DNA of 64,000 nt from Microbacterium stercoris (GCF_017592545.1 NZ_JAGFOA010000003.1:414463-478462); one strand, 5' to 3'; shown: positions 1 to 8,923, numbered from the stretch's first letter. Notes: a model not told the origin generated them from the sequence alone. Made by a program: numbers and translations.

Positions 1-77
1 TCCCAGCCGTTCGACCTAGCATCGGAGACGTTGTGGTCGCTCTCTGCGGCTATCCGATCCACGTTCCAAGAGGTTGC

Positions 78-995
78 ATGTCGAGCGACGAGACGGGCGC
101 TTCGCCCGATCCGCGCGACCGTCGCGAAGCGGTGCGCGTGAAGGCCCAGCAGGTCAAGGCGCGTCAGGCGCGCAATCGTGTGCTCCGCCGCGCCGCCATC
201 GTGCTGGCGATCCTGGTCGTGGTCGGCGGAGGCGCCCTCTACAGCTGGTTCGCGGTCTTCCAGCCCGCACTGTCGAAGCCCACGCTCCAGCCGGCGAACT
301 TCACGGCCGACGACGGCGTGGTCGTCGACGACACGATCCAGCGGGCACTCGCCACGGAGACTCCCCAGGCGACGCCCGCGCCGACCGAGACCGCGCCGGC
401 CGAGGAGCCGATCTCGATCCACGTGTACGTCGACTACCTCTCTGAGGCGGCCGGCGAGTTCCAGCGCGTCAACGCGGATCAGCTCGAGGAGTGGCGGTCG
501 CAGGGCGCCGTGCGGGTCGTCTACCACCCCGTCGCCATGCTGACCTCGAAGTCGAACGGCACGAAGTACTCGCAGCGCGCCGCCGGCGCCGTGGCGTGTG
601 TCGTCGACCACGCCCCCGAGGCGTTCGCGAAGTTCAACCATGAGCTGCTCACGAACCAGCCGGCCCCCGACAGCGACGGCTTCAGCGACGCCGAGCTCGC
701 CGACCGCGCCATCGCGACGGGCGCGCGCGACACCAAGACGGTGCGCTCGTGCATCGAGAACGAGGACTTCGTCGCCTGGGCGCGCGAGGCCACCGAGCGC
801 GCGCTGAACGAGCCGCTGCCGGGCACGAAGAACACCCTCGACGGCGTGCCGACGATCCTGGTCGACGGCCAGCCCTACGTGGGCGCGCTGGATGTGCCCG
901 AGGAGTTCGCCGCCTTCCTGCTCGCGATCGACAGCGAGTCGTACCTCGAGTCGGCCACCCCGACGCCCGAGCCGACGGAGGCCCCCGCGGGCTGA
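78..995 (+). CDS. Membrane-anchored DsbA/thioredoxin-fold protein lacking the CXXC motif
   Basis: Predicted 305-residue protein. A basic cytoplasmic N-terminus (Arg/Lys-rich, residues 15-38) precedes one transmembrane segment (about 38-61), a Pro/Thr/Glu-rich linker and an extracytoplasmic DsbA-like thioredoxin domain from about residue 115. The beta-strand HVYVDYL and the cis-Pro region GVPTILVDGQ are typical of actinobacterial DsbA-family proteins. Where these normally read DYLCPxCG, this protein reads DYLSEAAG (Ser122, Ala125), so both redox cysteines are gone and it is unlikely to be an oxidoreductase. The ATG at 78 is preferred over an upstream in-frame GTG at 33 because AGAGG lies 5' of it and it begins just before the basic region. 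A non-catalytic or chaperone-like role is inference. Confidence 0.8.
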   Translation: MSSDETGASPDPRDRREAVRVKAQQVKARQARNRVLRRAAIVLAILVVVGGGALYSWFAVFQPALSKPTLQPANFTADDGVVVDDTIQRALATETPQATPAPTETAPAEEPISIHVYVDYLSEAAGEFQRVNADQLEEWRSQGAVRVVYHPVAMLTSKSNGTKYSQRAAGAVACVVDHAPEAFAKFNHELLTNQPAPDSDGFSDAELADRAIATGARDTKTVRSCIENEDFVAWAREATERALNEPLPGTKNTLDGVPTILVDGQPYVGALDVPEEFAAFLLAIDSESYLESATPTPEPTEAPAG

Positions 996-1020
996 TGCAT
1001 GGGGGCCCGGCGCGGCTCGG

Positions 1021-1026
1021 TATGCT
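1021..1026 (+). promoter_or_regulatory. Probable -10 of the tRNA-Thr promoter (TATGCT)
   Basis: TATGCT lies 25 bp before the mature tRNA 5' end, a normal distance for a tRNA promoter. No convincing -35 is visible. Confidence 0.4.
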
Positions 1027-1051
1027 CGTCTGGTCCCGTTCGCGGGACGAC

Positions 1052-1127
1052 GCCGGCTTAGCTCAGTTGGTAGAGCACCTGTCTTGTAAACAGGGGGTCA
1101 TCGGTTCGAACCCGGTAGCCGGCACCA
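1052..1127 (+). tRNA. tRNA-Thr(TGT), CCA encoded
   Basis: The cloverleaf folds by eye: acceptor GCCGGCT/AGCCGGC, D stem GCTC/GAGC, anticodon stem CCTGT/ACAGG with loop CTTGTAA (anticodon TGT, Thr), T loop TTCGAAC, discriminator A and an encoded CCA. It is followed within 14 bp by the convergent transporter gene. Confidence 0.97.
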
Positions 1128-1140
1128 CAGAAAGCCGCGC

Positions 1141-2772
1141 CTAGGGGCGATTCCCCTCGGGGTCGGGGATCTCATCCGGCCGGTACCGCGGCAGGCGGGA
1201 GGCGGGGACGATCGCCAGCGCACTGACGCCGGCGAGGATGAGCAGCCCGAGACGCAGCGCGGCGAGGCGGGACTGCTCGTTGACCTCCACGGCGGCGTCG
1301 ATCTCGGCGTCGGAGGCGTCGGTCTGGCTGAGCACCTCGCGCAGCTCGGCGTTGCTGATGAAGTTGACGTCGTTGACGTCGACCTGGGCGGCCAGCGTCG
1401 GCGGAAGCTCGGGGTGCTCGGCGACGGCACGGCCGACGCTCAGCGCGAGCAGCGACACCATGAGCGCGCCCGCCAGCGCCGTTCCGACCGCGGACGCGAG
1501 GTTCTGCGTGGTGCCGCGGAGCGATCCGACATCTCCGGCCAGGGTGGCCGGGGAGGCCGTCACGAGCACGTTGAAGACCAGGGTGACGAGGGCTCCCTGT
1601 CCGATGCCGAAGACGATGAGACCCGCGATCGTCGGAAGCGTCTCCCAGTTGTTGGTGACCACGAACGACAGCCACACGAGGGCGGCGGTGGTGAGGATGA
1701 AGCCGAACACCCCGATGGTGCGGGGCGGGTACTTCTTGTAGAACCGGACGACGAGCGTGGCGGTGATGAACACCGTCAGGTTGAACGGCATCATCGCCAG
1801 CGACGTGTCGAACGGGGTGCGTCCCTGCACGATCTGGATGTAGAGCGGCACGGTGAAGTTCACGCACGCCTCGAGCGCGACCACGATGAACATCGCGTAG
1901 ACGGCCGCCCGTTCGCGCGGTGAGTCGATGATCGAGAGATCGATGAGCGGCACCTTGCCGGATGCCTTCCGGCGGCGCGTCCAGACGAAGAAGAGCTGGC
2001 CGAGCACCACGCCGGCGACGATGAACAGCGGTGCGGGTGAGAGCCCGGCGAGCGCGAACGGCGCCGAGTCGGTGGCGGCCAGTGCGCCCCATCCGTTGAG
2101 GTTGTTGAAGCCGAGCGTGAGCAGCACGATCGCCGCACCGATCAGGGAGGACGCGACCAGGTCGATCCGGATCGTCGGGTCGCCCTTGTCGCCGCGCAGG
2201 CTGAAGCTGAACGCGAAGACCAGTGCCGCCAGCACCAGCACCACGATGAACACCGGCCGCCAGCCGACGAGGGTGCCGAGGGTGCCGCCGATCAGGAAGG
2301 CGCTGACGCCGGAGATCGCTCGCGCAGAGCCGAGCGCGCCGATCGCGGTCGCCTGCTGCGCGCCACGATAGTTCTCGGCGATGAGGGCCACGAGGGAGGG
2401 CACGATGATCGCCGCGGCCGCACCTGCCAGGGCCTGTCCGGCGATGGCCCAGCCCGCGCTGGGGGAGAGGATCATCAGCAGAGCGGATCCCGCGAACAGC
2501 ACAACGACGATGCGGAAGATGAGCACCCAGCCGACCCGCTGCCCGAGTTTCGCCCCGGTCATCACGAGCGCGGCGACCGCGAGCCCGTAGACGACGATCG
2601 TGGAGCTGGCGACGGTGGGAGGCACGCCGAAGTCCTCCACGATGCCGCCGAGCGAGATCGGCAGCGCCGCCACGTTGAAGGACATCAGCACCTGGGCCAG
2701 GAAGAGACTGACCATCGGCAGCCAGGACGCTTTGTGTTCGGTGGGGGAGGTGGCGGGAGCTGCGGCAGTCAT
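1141..2772 (-). CDS. MFS multidrug-type transporter (DHA2-like)
   Basis: Predicted 543-residue membrane protein with about 14 hydrophobic segments, starting near residue 20 (SLFLAQVLMSFNVAALPISL). The motif-A region GAKLGQRVGWVLIFR lies between helices 2 and 3. A polar loop of about 70 residues rich in Asp, Ala and Glu sits before the last helix. Length and helix number fit DHA2-type drug:H+ antiporters; the substrate cannot be told from sequence. The ATG at 2772 is chosen over an in-frame GTG at 2778 because GAGG is correctly spaced only for the ATG. It lies 39 bp downstream of the glutaminase gene on the same strand, so the two may be co-transcribed. Confidence 0.85.
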   Translation of the reverse strand: MTAAAPATSPTEHKASWLPMVSLFLAQVLMSFNVAALPISLGGIVEDFGVPPTVASSTIVVYGLAVAALVMTGAKLGQRVGWVLIFRIVVVLFAGSALLMILSPSAGWAIAGQALAGAAAAIIVPSLVALIAENYRGAQQATAIGALGSARAISGVSAFLIGGTLGTLVGWRPVFIVVLVLAALVFAFSFSLRGDKGDPTIRIDLVASSLIGAAIVLLTLGFNNLNGWGALAATDSAPFALAGLSPAPLFIVAGVVLGQLFFVWTRRRKASGKVPLIDLSIIDSPRERAAVYAMFIVVALEACVNFTVPLYIQIVQGRTPFDTSLAMMPFNLTVFITATLVVRFYKKYPPRTIGVFGFILTTAALVWLSFVVTNNWETLPTIAGLIVFGIGQGALVTLVFNVLVTASPATLAGDVGSLRGTTQNLASAVGTALAGALMVSLLALSVGRAVAEHPELPPTLAAQVDVNDVNFISNAELREVLSQTDASDAEIDAAVEVNEQSRLAALRLGLLILAGVSALAIVPASRLPRYRPDEIPDPEGNRP

Positions 2773-2811
2773 GTTCACCCTCGTGGTTGTGGCCGAAAGA
2801 CGCGGGACAGG

Positions 2812-3816
2812 TCAGGAACGGAAGGGGGCGGCGGGCGCGGATGCGAACAGGTTCAGTCCGAGCGCGCGGGAGAGGTATCCGATGGCGCGCTGCGAGCGCA
2901 CCGAGTTGCCCGCGGCATCGAGCCGCGGCGAGAAGGCGCCGATCGCGCCCTTGCCGGGAACGACCGCGACGATGCCGCCCGAGACGCCCGACTTGGCGGG
3001 CAGGCCGATCTCGAACAGCCACTCGCCGGAGCGCTCGTACAGGCCCGTGGCCGCGACGACCGCGAGCGCGTCTCTGCACACCTCGGCGTCGACGACGCGG
3101 CGGCCCGTGATCGGGTTCACCCCGCCGTCGGCGAGGGTCGCACCCATCACGGCGAGGTCGTGCGCGGTGACATCCAGGGCGCACTGCCGCGTGTAGACGT
3201 CGACGATCTCGTCGGGGTCGACGCTCAGGCGACCGTAGCTGCGCAGCAGTCGTCCGATCGCGCGGTTGCGGTCGTTGGTCGCCGCCTCCGAGCGGTACAC
3301 CTCGCCGTTCAAGCTCAGCGGACGTCCCGCGAAGGCCGACAGGCCCTCCCGGACGCGCTCCCACTGCTCCGCCGTCGTGGAGCCCGGCATCAGCGCCGTC
3401 GTGGCGATCGCGCCGGCGTTCACCATGGGGTTCATCGGGTGGCCGTCGTTCAGCTCGAGCGCGATCAGGGAGTTGAAGGGCAGGCCGGTGTTGTTCACCC
3501 CGACGATCTCGCGCACCGGCGCGTGCCCGACCTCCTGGATCACCAGCGCATAGACGAACAGCTTCGAGATCGACTGGATCGAGAACGCATGGGTCGCATC
3601 GCCGGCGTCGTGGATCCCCCCGTCGACCTCGATCACCGCCAGGCCGAACAAGTCGGGGTCGGTCTCGGCCAGGACGGGGATGTAGTCGGCGACCGTGCCT
3701 TCGGGGTCCGTGGCATAGGAGCGGTGGGCGTCGCGCACAAGGCGGTCGACCTGATCCCAGCCGGGCATGGCGCCGGTGGACGCCTCCTGCGCGACCTCGC
3801 GATAGTCCCGGCTCAC
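2812..3816 (-). CDS. glsA: Glutaminase
   Basis: Predicted 334-residue cytosolic serine-dependent glutaminase (glutamine to glutamate plus ammonia), beta-lactamase/DD-peptidase fold. Diagnostic motifs: FSIQSISKLF with the catalytic SxxK, NNTGLPFNS, MNPMVNAGAI and KSGVSGGI near the C-terminus. The open frame extends far upstream, but the GTG at 3816 has AGGAGG 8 nt before it and gives the usual family length. The adjacent downstream transporter may handle a related metabolite, but nothing shows this. Confidence 0.92.
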   Translation of the reverse strand: MSRDYREVAQEASTGAMPGWDQVDRLVRDAHRSYATDPEGTVADYIPVLAETDPDLFGLAVIEVDGGIHDAGDATHAFSIQSISKLFVYALVIQEVGHAPVREIVGVNNTGLPFNSLIALELNDGHPMNPMVNAGAIATTALMPGSTTAEQWERVREGLSAFAGRPLSLNGEVYRSEAATNDRNRAIGRLLRSYGRLSVDPDEIVDVYTRQCALDVTAHDLAVMGATLADGGVNPITGRRVVDAEVCRDALAVVAATGLYERSGEWLFEIGLPAKSGVSGGIVAVVPGKGAIGAFSPRLDAAGNSVRSQRAIGYLSRALGLNLFASAPAAPFRS

Positions 3817-4050
3817 CGCAGCGCCCTCCTGCCGATGCCAGGGCAGTTCGATCTGCGGGTCGAGCGCTCGCCCGCACTCGTCTTCATCCGCGCGGGGAAA
3901 GGGCATCCGGTCCGCATGATTCATGCCTACCGCAGATGACGGTCTCTGCGGTCGATGAATCTCCGGCAACGGGTTCGCCGACCGGGCCTCATCCGCGGAA
4001 CGTGGACTGACAGAATGGGCGCCGGAGTTCGCGAGGGGAGTTCGGTCGGG

Positions 4051-5091
4051 ATGAAGCGATGGCGTCGTATTGTCCTGTGGATCGTCGGTGTCGTCGCCGT
4101 CCTCGCCGTCGCGGGCGTGGTCTTCTGGAACGTCAGCCCCTGGCCGGGTGTCTGGCTCCTTCGATCCGCGCCTGATCCGGCGGGCCTCAGTAACGCTGAG
4201 ACGGCAGGCAAGTACGTTCCGGCTGACATCCATGCCGACCTGGATCTCGTCTACGACGATTCCTCGGCGGAGGGACGGCTCGACGTCTTCCGGCCGGAGG
4301 ACGCCGACGAGTCGTTGCCCACCGTCCTGTGGGTGCACGGCGGTGCGTTCATCGCCGGGCAGAAGGAGCCGTTGCGGAACTACCTGCAGGTGCTCGCGTC
4401 GCACGGCTTCACCGTCGTCAACATCGAGTACACGCATGCGCCCGAGGCCACCTATCCCACACCGATCCGACAGGTCGACCGCGCGATCGAGTACGTCGTC
4501 GCCCACGCCGAGGAGCTGGGGGCGGACCCCGAGCGTCTCGTCCTCGCCGGTGACTCCGCCGGGGCCCACATCGCGGCACAGTCGGCGATGGCGATCGCCC
4601 AGCCCGACTACGCCGAAGCCGCCGAGCTGTCGACGTCGATCCGCCCGGATCAGCTCCGCGGAGTTGTGCTGTTCAGCGGCCCCTATGACCCGACGACCGT
4701 CGACTACGACAACGACACGTTCGGATTCTTCATGCGAACCGTGATGTGGTCGTACTCCGGGACGAAGTCCTTCCTCGAAGACGAGAAGTTTCGATACACC
4801 GCGCTTCCGCAGCACGTCGACGCAGACTACCCGCCGACTCTCGTATCCACCGGCCCGGCCGACCCGCTGCTGAAGCAGAACCTCGAATGGGTGGACGCGC
4901 TGGACGGAGCGGGCGTGGACGTGACGGAGCTCTTCTTCGACCCCGCCACCACACCCGACACCGTCGGACACGAGTATCAGCTGGCGCTGGACACTCCGCA
5001 GGCCAAGCAGGCGCTGATCGCACAGGTGGCGTTCGTGCGCGACGTCACCCGTGCCGAGATGCGCGCCGGGGTGTCGGATGGGTGGCGCTGA
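4051..5091 (+). CDS. Membrane-anchored alpha/beta hydrolase (HSL/esterase-lipase family)
   Basis: Predicted 346-residue protein with one N-terminal transmembrane or uncleaved signal segment (about residues 5-28), so the hydrolase domain is probably extracytoplasmic. Oxyanion-hole motif HGGAF at about 96-100 and nucleophile elbow GDSAGA at about 167-172 (Ser169) identify the hormone-sensitive-lipase branch. The catalytic Asp is probably in TGPADPLL and the His in VGHEYQL. GAGGGGAG lies 10 nt before the chosen ATG; an alternative ATG lies at 4015. The substrate is unknown. It is divergent from glsA and convergent with the next MFS gene. Confidence 0.85.
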   Translation: MKRWRRIVLWIVGVVAVLAVAGVVFWNVSPWPGVWLLRSAPDPAGLSNAETAGKYVPADIHADLDLVYDDSSAEGRLDVFRPEDADESLPTVLWVHGGAFIAGQKEPLRNYLQVLASHGFTVVNIEYTHAPEATYPTPIRQVDRAIEYVVAHAEELGADPERLVLAGDSAGAHIAAQSAMAIAQPDYAEAAELSTSIRPDQLRGVVLFSGPYDPTTVDYDNDTFGFFMRTVMWSYSGTKSFLEDEKFRYTALPQHVDADYPPTLVSTGPADPLLKQNLEWVDALDGAGVDVTELFFDPATTPDTVGHEYQLALDTPQAKQALIAQVAFVRDVTRAEMRAGVSDGWR

Positions 5092-5118
5092 CTCTGCCCC
5101 ATCGCTGCCGTCCCACGA

Positions 5119-6312
5119 TCACGACTGCGGCACGAGGCGGCTCAGGCGCTCCGACATCAGCAGGCCGAGCAGCATCAGCACGGCGAGGAACAGGGGGAGG
5201 ATCCACATCCCCGACCACGCCGAGAGCACGCCGAAGAGCGGCGGGGCGAGCGTGGATCCGGTGTACGCGGCGGCCATCTGGACGCCGATGATCGCCTGCG
5301 AGTTGCGTCGGCCGAAGCTCGTGGGCGTCGAGTGGATGATCGCGGGGTAGATCGGCGCGCAGCCGAGTCCTGTGATCACCAGGCCGATGAGGGGCAGGGC
5401 CGTCGTCTGAACGGGCAGCCCGAGCAGGAGGACGCCGAGTCCGACGGCCAGGAACCCGCCGCGGATCATCCAGCGGTCGCCGATGCGATCGGCGACGAAG
5501 CCCGCCAGGAAGCGTCCCGCGGTGATGCCCAGCAGGAAGAGCGAGGCGAAGGCCGCCGCGGTTGCGGCATCCACACCCCGGTCGGTGACGAGATAGGTCG
5601 AGGCCCACAGGATGACCGTGCTCTCCAGGGCGCAGTAGGCGAAGAACGCCGTGAGGATCAGCCACACCCCGCGGATGCGGAGCGCCTGTGCGAGGGGCAC
5701 GTGCGCCGCGCCCTTGCCGGGCGCCTCGTCCTCCGCCTCGTGATGGTGCGCCGGAACGAGCGGGTTGACCTTCCTCCACAGCGGGATGCTGAACAGCAGC
5801 GCGACCGTGAGAACGGCCTGGAGCACGGCCACGGTGATGTAGGCGCTCGACCAACCCGCGCCCGCGGTGAGCGCGAAGCTCATGATGAAGGGGCTGATGG
5901 AGGCGCCGAGTCCCCAGCACGCGTGCAGCCAGTTCATGTGCCGCGCGGCGTAGTGCACCGCGACGTAGTTGTTGAGCGCCGCATCGACGGCACCGGCGCC
6001 GAGACCGTAGGGGATGGCCCACAGGCACAGCATCCAGAACGCGCCGCTGAAGGAGAACCCGGCCAGCGCGGCCGCGGTCAGCGCGACGCTGACGGCGGTC
6101 ACCACCCCGACGCCGAACCGACGCGTGAGCCGCTCGGACGCGAGGCTCGAGAGGATGGTTCCGCCCGCGATGATCATCGTGATGATGCCCGCCGAGGCGA
6201 TCGGCACACCGAGATCCTGGTGCATCACGGGCCAGCCGGCCCCGACGAGCGAGTCGGGAAGGCCGAGGCTGACGAAGGCGATGTAGATGATCGCGAGCAG
6301 GAGGGAGTACAC
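5119..6312 (-). CDS. MFS transporter
   Basis: Predicted 397-residue, 12-helix major facilitator protein. A helix-2/3 segment (SERLTRRFGVGVV) is followed by a His/Glu-rich central cytoplasmic loop (HHHEAEDE) between helices 6 and 7. It resembles FucP/sugar or YfkF-like permeases (GLGAGAVDAALNNYVA), but the substrate cannot be assigned. The GTG at 6312 is preferred over a longer frame to 6408 because the extra residues are Arg/Pro-rich and not membrane-like, and AAAGG lies 9 nt upstream of the GTG. Confidence 0.82.
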   Translation of the reverse strand: MYSLLLAIIYIAFVSLGLPDSLVGAGWPVMHQDLGVPIASAGIITMIIAGGTILSSLASERLTRRFGVGVVTAVSVALTAAALAGFSFSGAFWMLCLWAIPYGLGAGAVDAALNNYVAVHYAARHMNWLHACWGLGASISPFIMSFALTAGAGWSSAYITVAVLQAVLTVALLFSIPLWRKVNPLVPAHHHEAEDEAPGKGAAHVPLAQALRIRGVWLILTAFFAYCALESTVILWASTYLVTDRGVDAATAAAFASLFLLGITAGRFLAGFVADRIGDRWMIRGGFLAVGLGVLLLGLPVQTTALPLIGLVITGLGCAPIYPAIIHSTPTSFGRRNSQAIIGVQMAAAYTGSTLAPPLFGVLSAWSGMWILPLFLAVLMLLGLLMSERLSRLVPQS

Positions 6313-6410
6313 GGGAGCGTGCCTTTCGGGGCGGCGCGGGACGCCGTCGGTGCAGGATCGGGGAGAGAGCAGCTGATCGACCCGGTCCCGGATCCCGCTG
6401 CCCCTCAACG

Positions 6411-6626
6411 CTACGCGTCCGGTCCGGGTTCCCAGCGCAGCACGTCGCCGGGCTGGCAGTCGAGCACGCGGCAGATCGCATCGAGGGTCGTGAAGCGCAC
6501 CGCCTTCGCGCGACCGTTCTTGAGCACGGCGAGGTTCGCGGGAGTGATGCCGATCCGCTCCGCCAGTGTTCCCACGGCCATCTTGCGGCGGGCGAGCATC
6601 ACGTCGACGTCGACGATGATCGGCAT
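6411..6626 (-). CDS. Small XRE/YozG-type HTH regulator
   Basis: 71 residues. A helix-turn-helix covers about residues 18-60 (TLAERIGITPANLAVLKNG, then TLDAICRVLDCQPGD), the compact Cro/CI-like fold of the YozG family. Its start codon shares one base with the stop codon of the DUF2975 gene (TGATG), so translation is coupled. This HTH/DUF2975 pairing is common in Gram-positive bacteria; the HTH protein probably regulates its own operon, possibly with the membrane partner acting as a sensor (inference). Confidence 0.88.
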   Translation of the reverse strand: MPIIVDVDVMLARRKMAVGTLAERIGITPANLAVLKNGRAKAVRFTTLDAICRVLDCQPGDVLRWEPGPDA

Positions 6627-7111
6627 CAGATGACCTCGTCGAGCTCGGATCGCAGGGTGCGCGCCTCCGTCTCGCGCTCCATTGCCTGCTGCAGAAGGCG
6701 CCGCATCACGAGCACAAGCAGCGCGACGCCGCCGGTCACCAGGGCGGCGCCGCAGATCAGCGCGACGATGCCCGGCGCGGGCTCTCCCGGGGCGAGCAGC
6801 ACCGCGAGCACCGCCGTCAGGACGGCATCGAATGCGACGGCTCCGATGATGGTGTCGACCCAGCGGAACGCCGCGGGCGAGAAGACGGATCCGCGTCGCA
6901 CCATCGCGAGCAGCCGGAGCACGCACACCGCGCACACCTGAAGCCCCAGGATCCAGAGCGCGGTGATCGTGATCAGCGCGATCCTGCCCCAGAGGGCCTC
7001 GCCGTCGAGATCCGCCCATACCAGGGGCAGCAGCACGACCTGCACCACTACGGAGCCCGCCAGGCAGAGGGCGATCACCACCTGCAGCGTGCGAACCAGA
7101 TACCTGCCCAC
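6626..7111 (-). CDS. DUF2975 family membrane protein
   Basis: 161 residues with four predicted transmembrane helices (about 7-30, 42-66, 87-107, 115-138) and a charged Glu/Arg-rich C-terminal tail. The segment RRGSVFSPAAFRWVD after the second helix is characteristic of DUF2975. First gene of a two-gene operon with the YozG-type HTH. Biochemical function is unknown for the family. Confidence 0.85.
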   Translation of the reverse strand: MGRYLVRTLQVVIALCLAGSVVVQVVLLPLVWADLDGEALWGRIALITITALWILGLQVCAVCVLRLLAMVRRGSVFSPAAFRWVDTIIGAVAFDAVLTAVLAVLLAPGEPAPGIVALICGAALVTGGVALLVLVMRRLLQQAMERETEARTLRSELDEVI

Positions 7112-7144
7112 GGCAAACCTCCCTCGCTGAAGAACATTCGAAAT

Positions 7145-7161
7145 CTATCGTCTAACGATAG
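7145..7161. promoter_or_regulatory. Perfect inverted repeat, probable operator
   Basis: CTATCGT-CTA-ACGATAG is a perfect 7-bp inverted repeat with a 3-bp spacer, 33 bp upstream of the DUF2975 start and in the divergent gap before the DMT transporter. A compact symmetrical AT-containing site in GC-rich DNA suggests an operator, most simply for the operon's own HTH protein. Confidence 0.5.
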
Positions 7162-7268
7162 GTATCGCAAGGGGGACGTTGGTCGACAGCTCTGCGGAGG
7201 GCCCCGCGAGCGGCCCGCGAACGTCCCCGCCGCGAGCTCCGATCCGGTGCCCGACGTAGGCTCGGGGA

Positions 7269-8219
7269 GTGAACGCAACCGAAGCGCCCCGTCGTCGTGG
7301 AGCCCTCGCGGTGGGCGCCGCGGTCGCGGTCGGCGTGCTGACCGCGCTCCAGTCGCGCATCAACGGGCAGCTCGGTGTGGAGCTGAACAGCGGCACGCTC
7401 GCCGCCGTGATCTCGTTCGGGTCGGGACTGCTGCTGGTGGTTCTGCTGGCCGCGCTGCTGCCGTCCGGTCGAGCCGGCGTCGCGCGCCTGTGGGTCGGGA
7501 TCCGCACGCACGACATCCCCTGGTGGCTCCTCATCGGAGGCGCGGCCGGTGCCTTCACGGTCGCCACGCAGGGCGCGGTGGTGGGCATCATCGGCACCGC
7601 GCTCTTCACCGTGGGCATGGTCGCGGGCCAGACGCTGAGCGGGCTCATCCTCGATCGCGTCGGATACAGCCCCGCCGGGGTCACGGCGGTCACGGTGCCG
7701 CGTGTGCTGGGTGTGACGCTGGCCCTCGCCGCCGTCGTGGTGTCGATGACGGGCGGGGCGGTCGGCGACGCGCCGCTGTGGATGCTCATCCTGCCCGTGC
7801 TCGTCGGCGCCGGCGTCGCGTGGCAGCAGGCGACCAACGGACGCCTTCAGAAACGCGCCGGATCGCCGCTTGCCGCGACGTTCGTGAACTTCGTCGTCGG
7901 CACCGCGCTGCTGGCCGGGCTCGCGTTCGCGCAGGTGCCGCAGACGGATGTCGCGCCGCCGCCGGCCTCGCCCCTGCTCTACACCGGCGGGGCGATCGGC
8001 GTTCTCTACATCTTCACGTCGGCCGCGCTCGCGCCTCGGATCGGGGTGCTTCTGCTCTCGCTGGGGTCGGTGCTGGGCATGCTGATCGGATCGCTGGTGC
8101 TCGATCTGGTGTGGCCGCCCGCCGTGCCGCCGTCGCCCATCCGCTCGGCGATCACCGTGGCGATCGCGTCGGCGGGTGTGGTGATCGCCGTGCTCGGCGG
8201 GGCCCGTCGCCGGCGTTAG
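7269..8219 (+). CDS. DMT-superfamily transporter (YdcZ/DUF606 type)
   Basis: 316 residues, about 10 hydrophobic helices arranged as two homologous halves (each with a QSRINGQLG / QQATNGRLQ-like motif at residues 28-37 and about 184-193), the hallmark of YdcZ-type DMT exporters. GTG start. Substrate unknown. Its TAG stop overlaps the TAA stop of the convergent nitroreductase gene within TTAG. Confidence 0.85.
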   Translation: MNATEAPRRRGALAVGAAVAVGVLTALQSRINGQLGVELNSGTLAAVISFGSGLLLVVLLAALLPSGRAGVARLWVGIRTHDIPWWLLIGGAAGAFTVATQGAVVGIIGTALFTVGMVAGQTLSGLILDRVGYSPAGVTAVTVPRVLGVTLALAAVVVSMTGGAVGDAPLWMLILPVLVGAGVAWQQATNGRLQKRAGSPLAATFVNFVVGTALLAGLAFAQVPQTDVAPPPASPLLYTGGAIGVLYIFTSAALAPRIGVLLLSLGSVLGMLIGSLVLDLVWPPAVPPSPIRSAITVAIASAGVVIAVLGGARRRR

Positions 8220-8923
8220 GCCTTCTCGGCCTTGCGCGCCTTCTTTTCGGCCTTGCGCGCCTTCTTCTCCGCGTCCTTCTCCGCCTTACGCGCCTTCTTC
8301 GCGGCCTTGCGCGCCTTCTTCTGGGCCTTCTCAGACTCGCGCGCCTGCTTCGCGTCCTTCGCGTCCTTCGCGTCCTCGTCGCCCGCGTCCTCGCTCGGCA
8401 TGGCCGACAGATAGCGCTCGCCGTCGATCGTCTTGCCGCGCACGGGGCGCGAGCGATCGGGCCTGCCGCCGACATAGAGCCAGCCGAGCAGCAGCTCACC
8501 CTTCTTCAGGCCGTGGGCCTTGCTGACGGCTTTGGCGCGCGTGTAGTCGCCCGTGCGCCAGATGACTCCCCATCCCGCTTCGTCGAGCAGCAGGCTCAGC
8601 GCGTGGGCGACCCCGGCCGCGGTGGCCTCCTGCTCCCATGCGGGAAGCGAGGTCGACTTGATGGTCGCGACCACTGCGATCAGCAGCGGGGCGCGCAGCG
8701 GCTTGGTGTTGACGCCGTCCTCACCCTGAGCCCGGGCGATCGCCTTGCCGAGGACGAGGCGATCGTCGCCGCGCAGCTCGATGAGCCGCCACGGCTTGAG
8801 CTCCTTGTGGTCGGCGACACGGCCCGCCGCCGAGATCAGCTCGACCAGCTCCTTGTGCGTCGGCGCCTCATCGGTGACCTGGGACAGCGAGCGGCGCGAC
8901 CGCATCGCCTCCAGCGCCGACAT
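8216..8923 (-). CDS. Nitroreductase-family flavoprotein with a repetitive Lys/Ala-rich tail
   Basis: 235 residues. Residues 1-165 form a YdjA-like nitroreductase domain: RSRRSLSQV (FMN phosphate contact), AGRVADHKELKPWRLI, then GWGVIWRTGDY and LLGWLYVGG. Such enzymes reduce nitroaromatics or quinones with NAD(P)H; the substrate is unknown. From about residue 178 the protein becomes a low-complexity tail: acidic, then DAK repeats, then KKARKAEK-type repeats to the end, resembling histone-H1/HU-like tails. Start ATG overlaps the msrB stop (TGATG), so it is translated after msrB. The tail may bind nucleic acid or polyphosphate (inference). Confidence 0.83.
   Translation of the reverse strand: MSALEAMRSRRSLSQVTDEAPTHKELVELISAAGRVADHKELKPWRLIELRGDDRLVLGKAIARAQGEDGVNTKPLRAPLLIAVVATIKSTSLPAWEQEATAAGVAHALSLLLDEAGWGVIWRTGDYTRAKAVSKAHGLKKGELLLGWLYVGGRPDRSRPVRGKTIDGERYLSAMPSEDAGDEDAKDAKDAKQARESEKAQKKARKAAKKARKAEKDAEKKARKAEKKARKAEKA

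Noticed and set aside
8220..8345. Repeated CTTGCGCGCCTTCTT-like units considered as a CRISPR or tandem array
   Set aside because: Units are short, imperfect and in frame with the Lys/Ala tail of the nitroreductase; no spacer structure.
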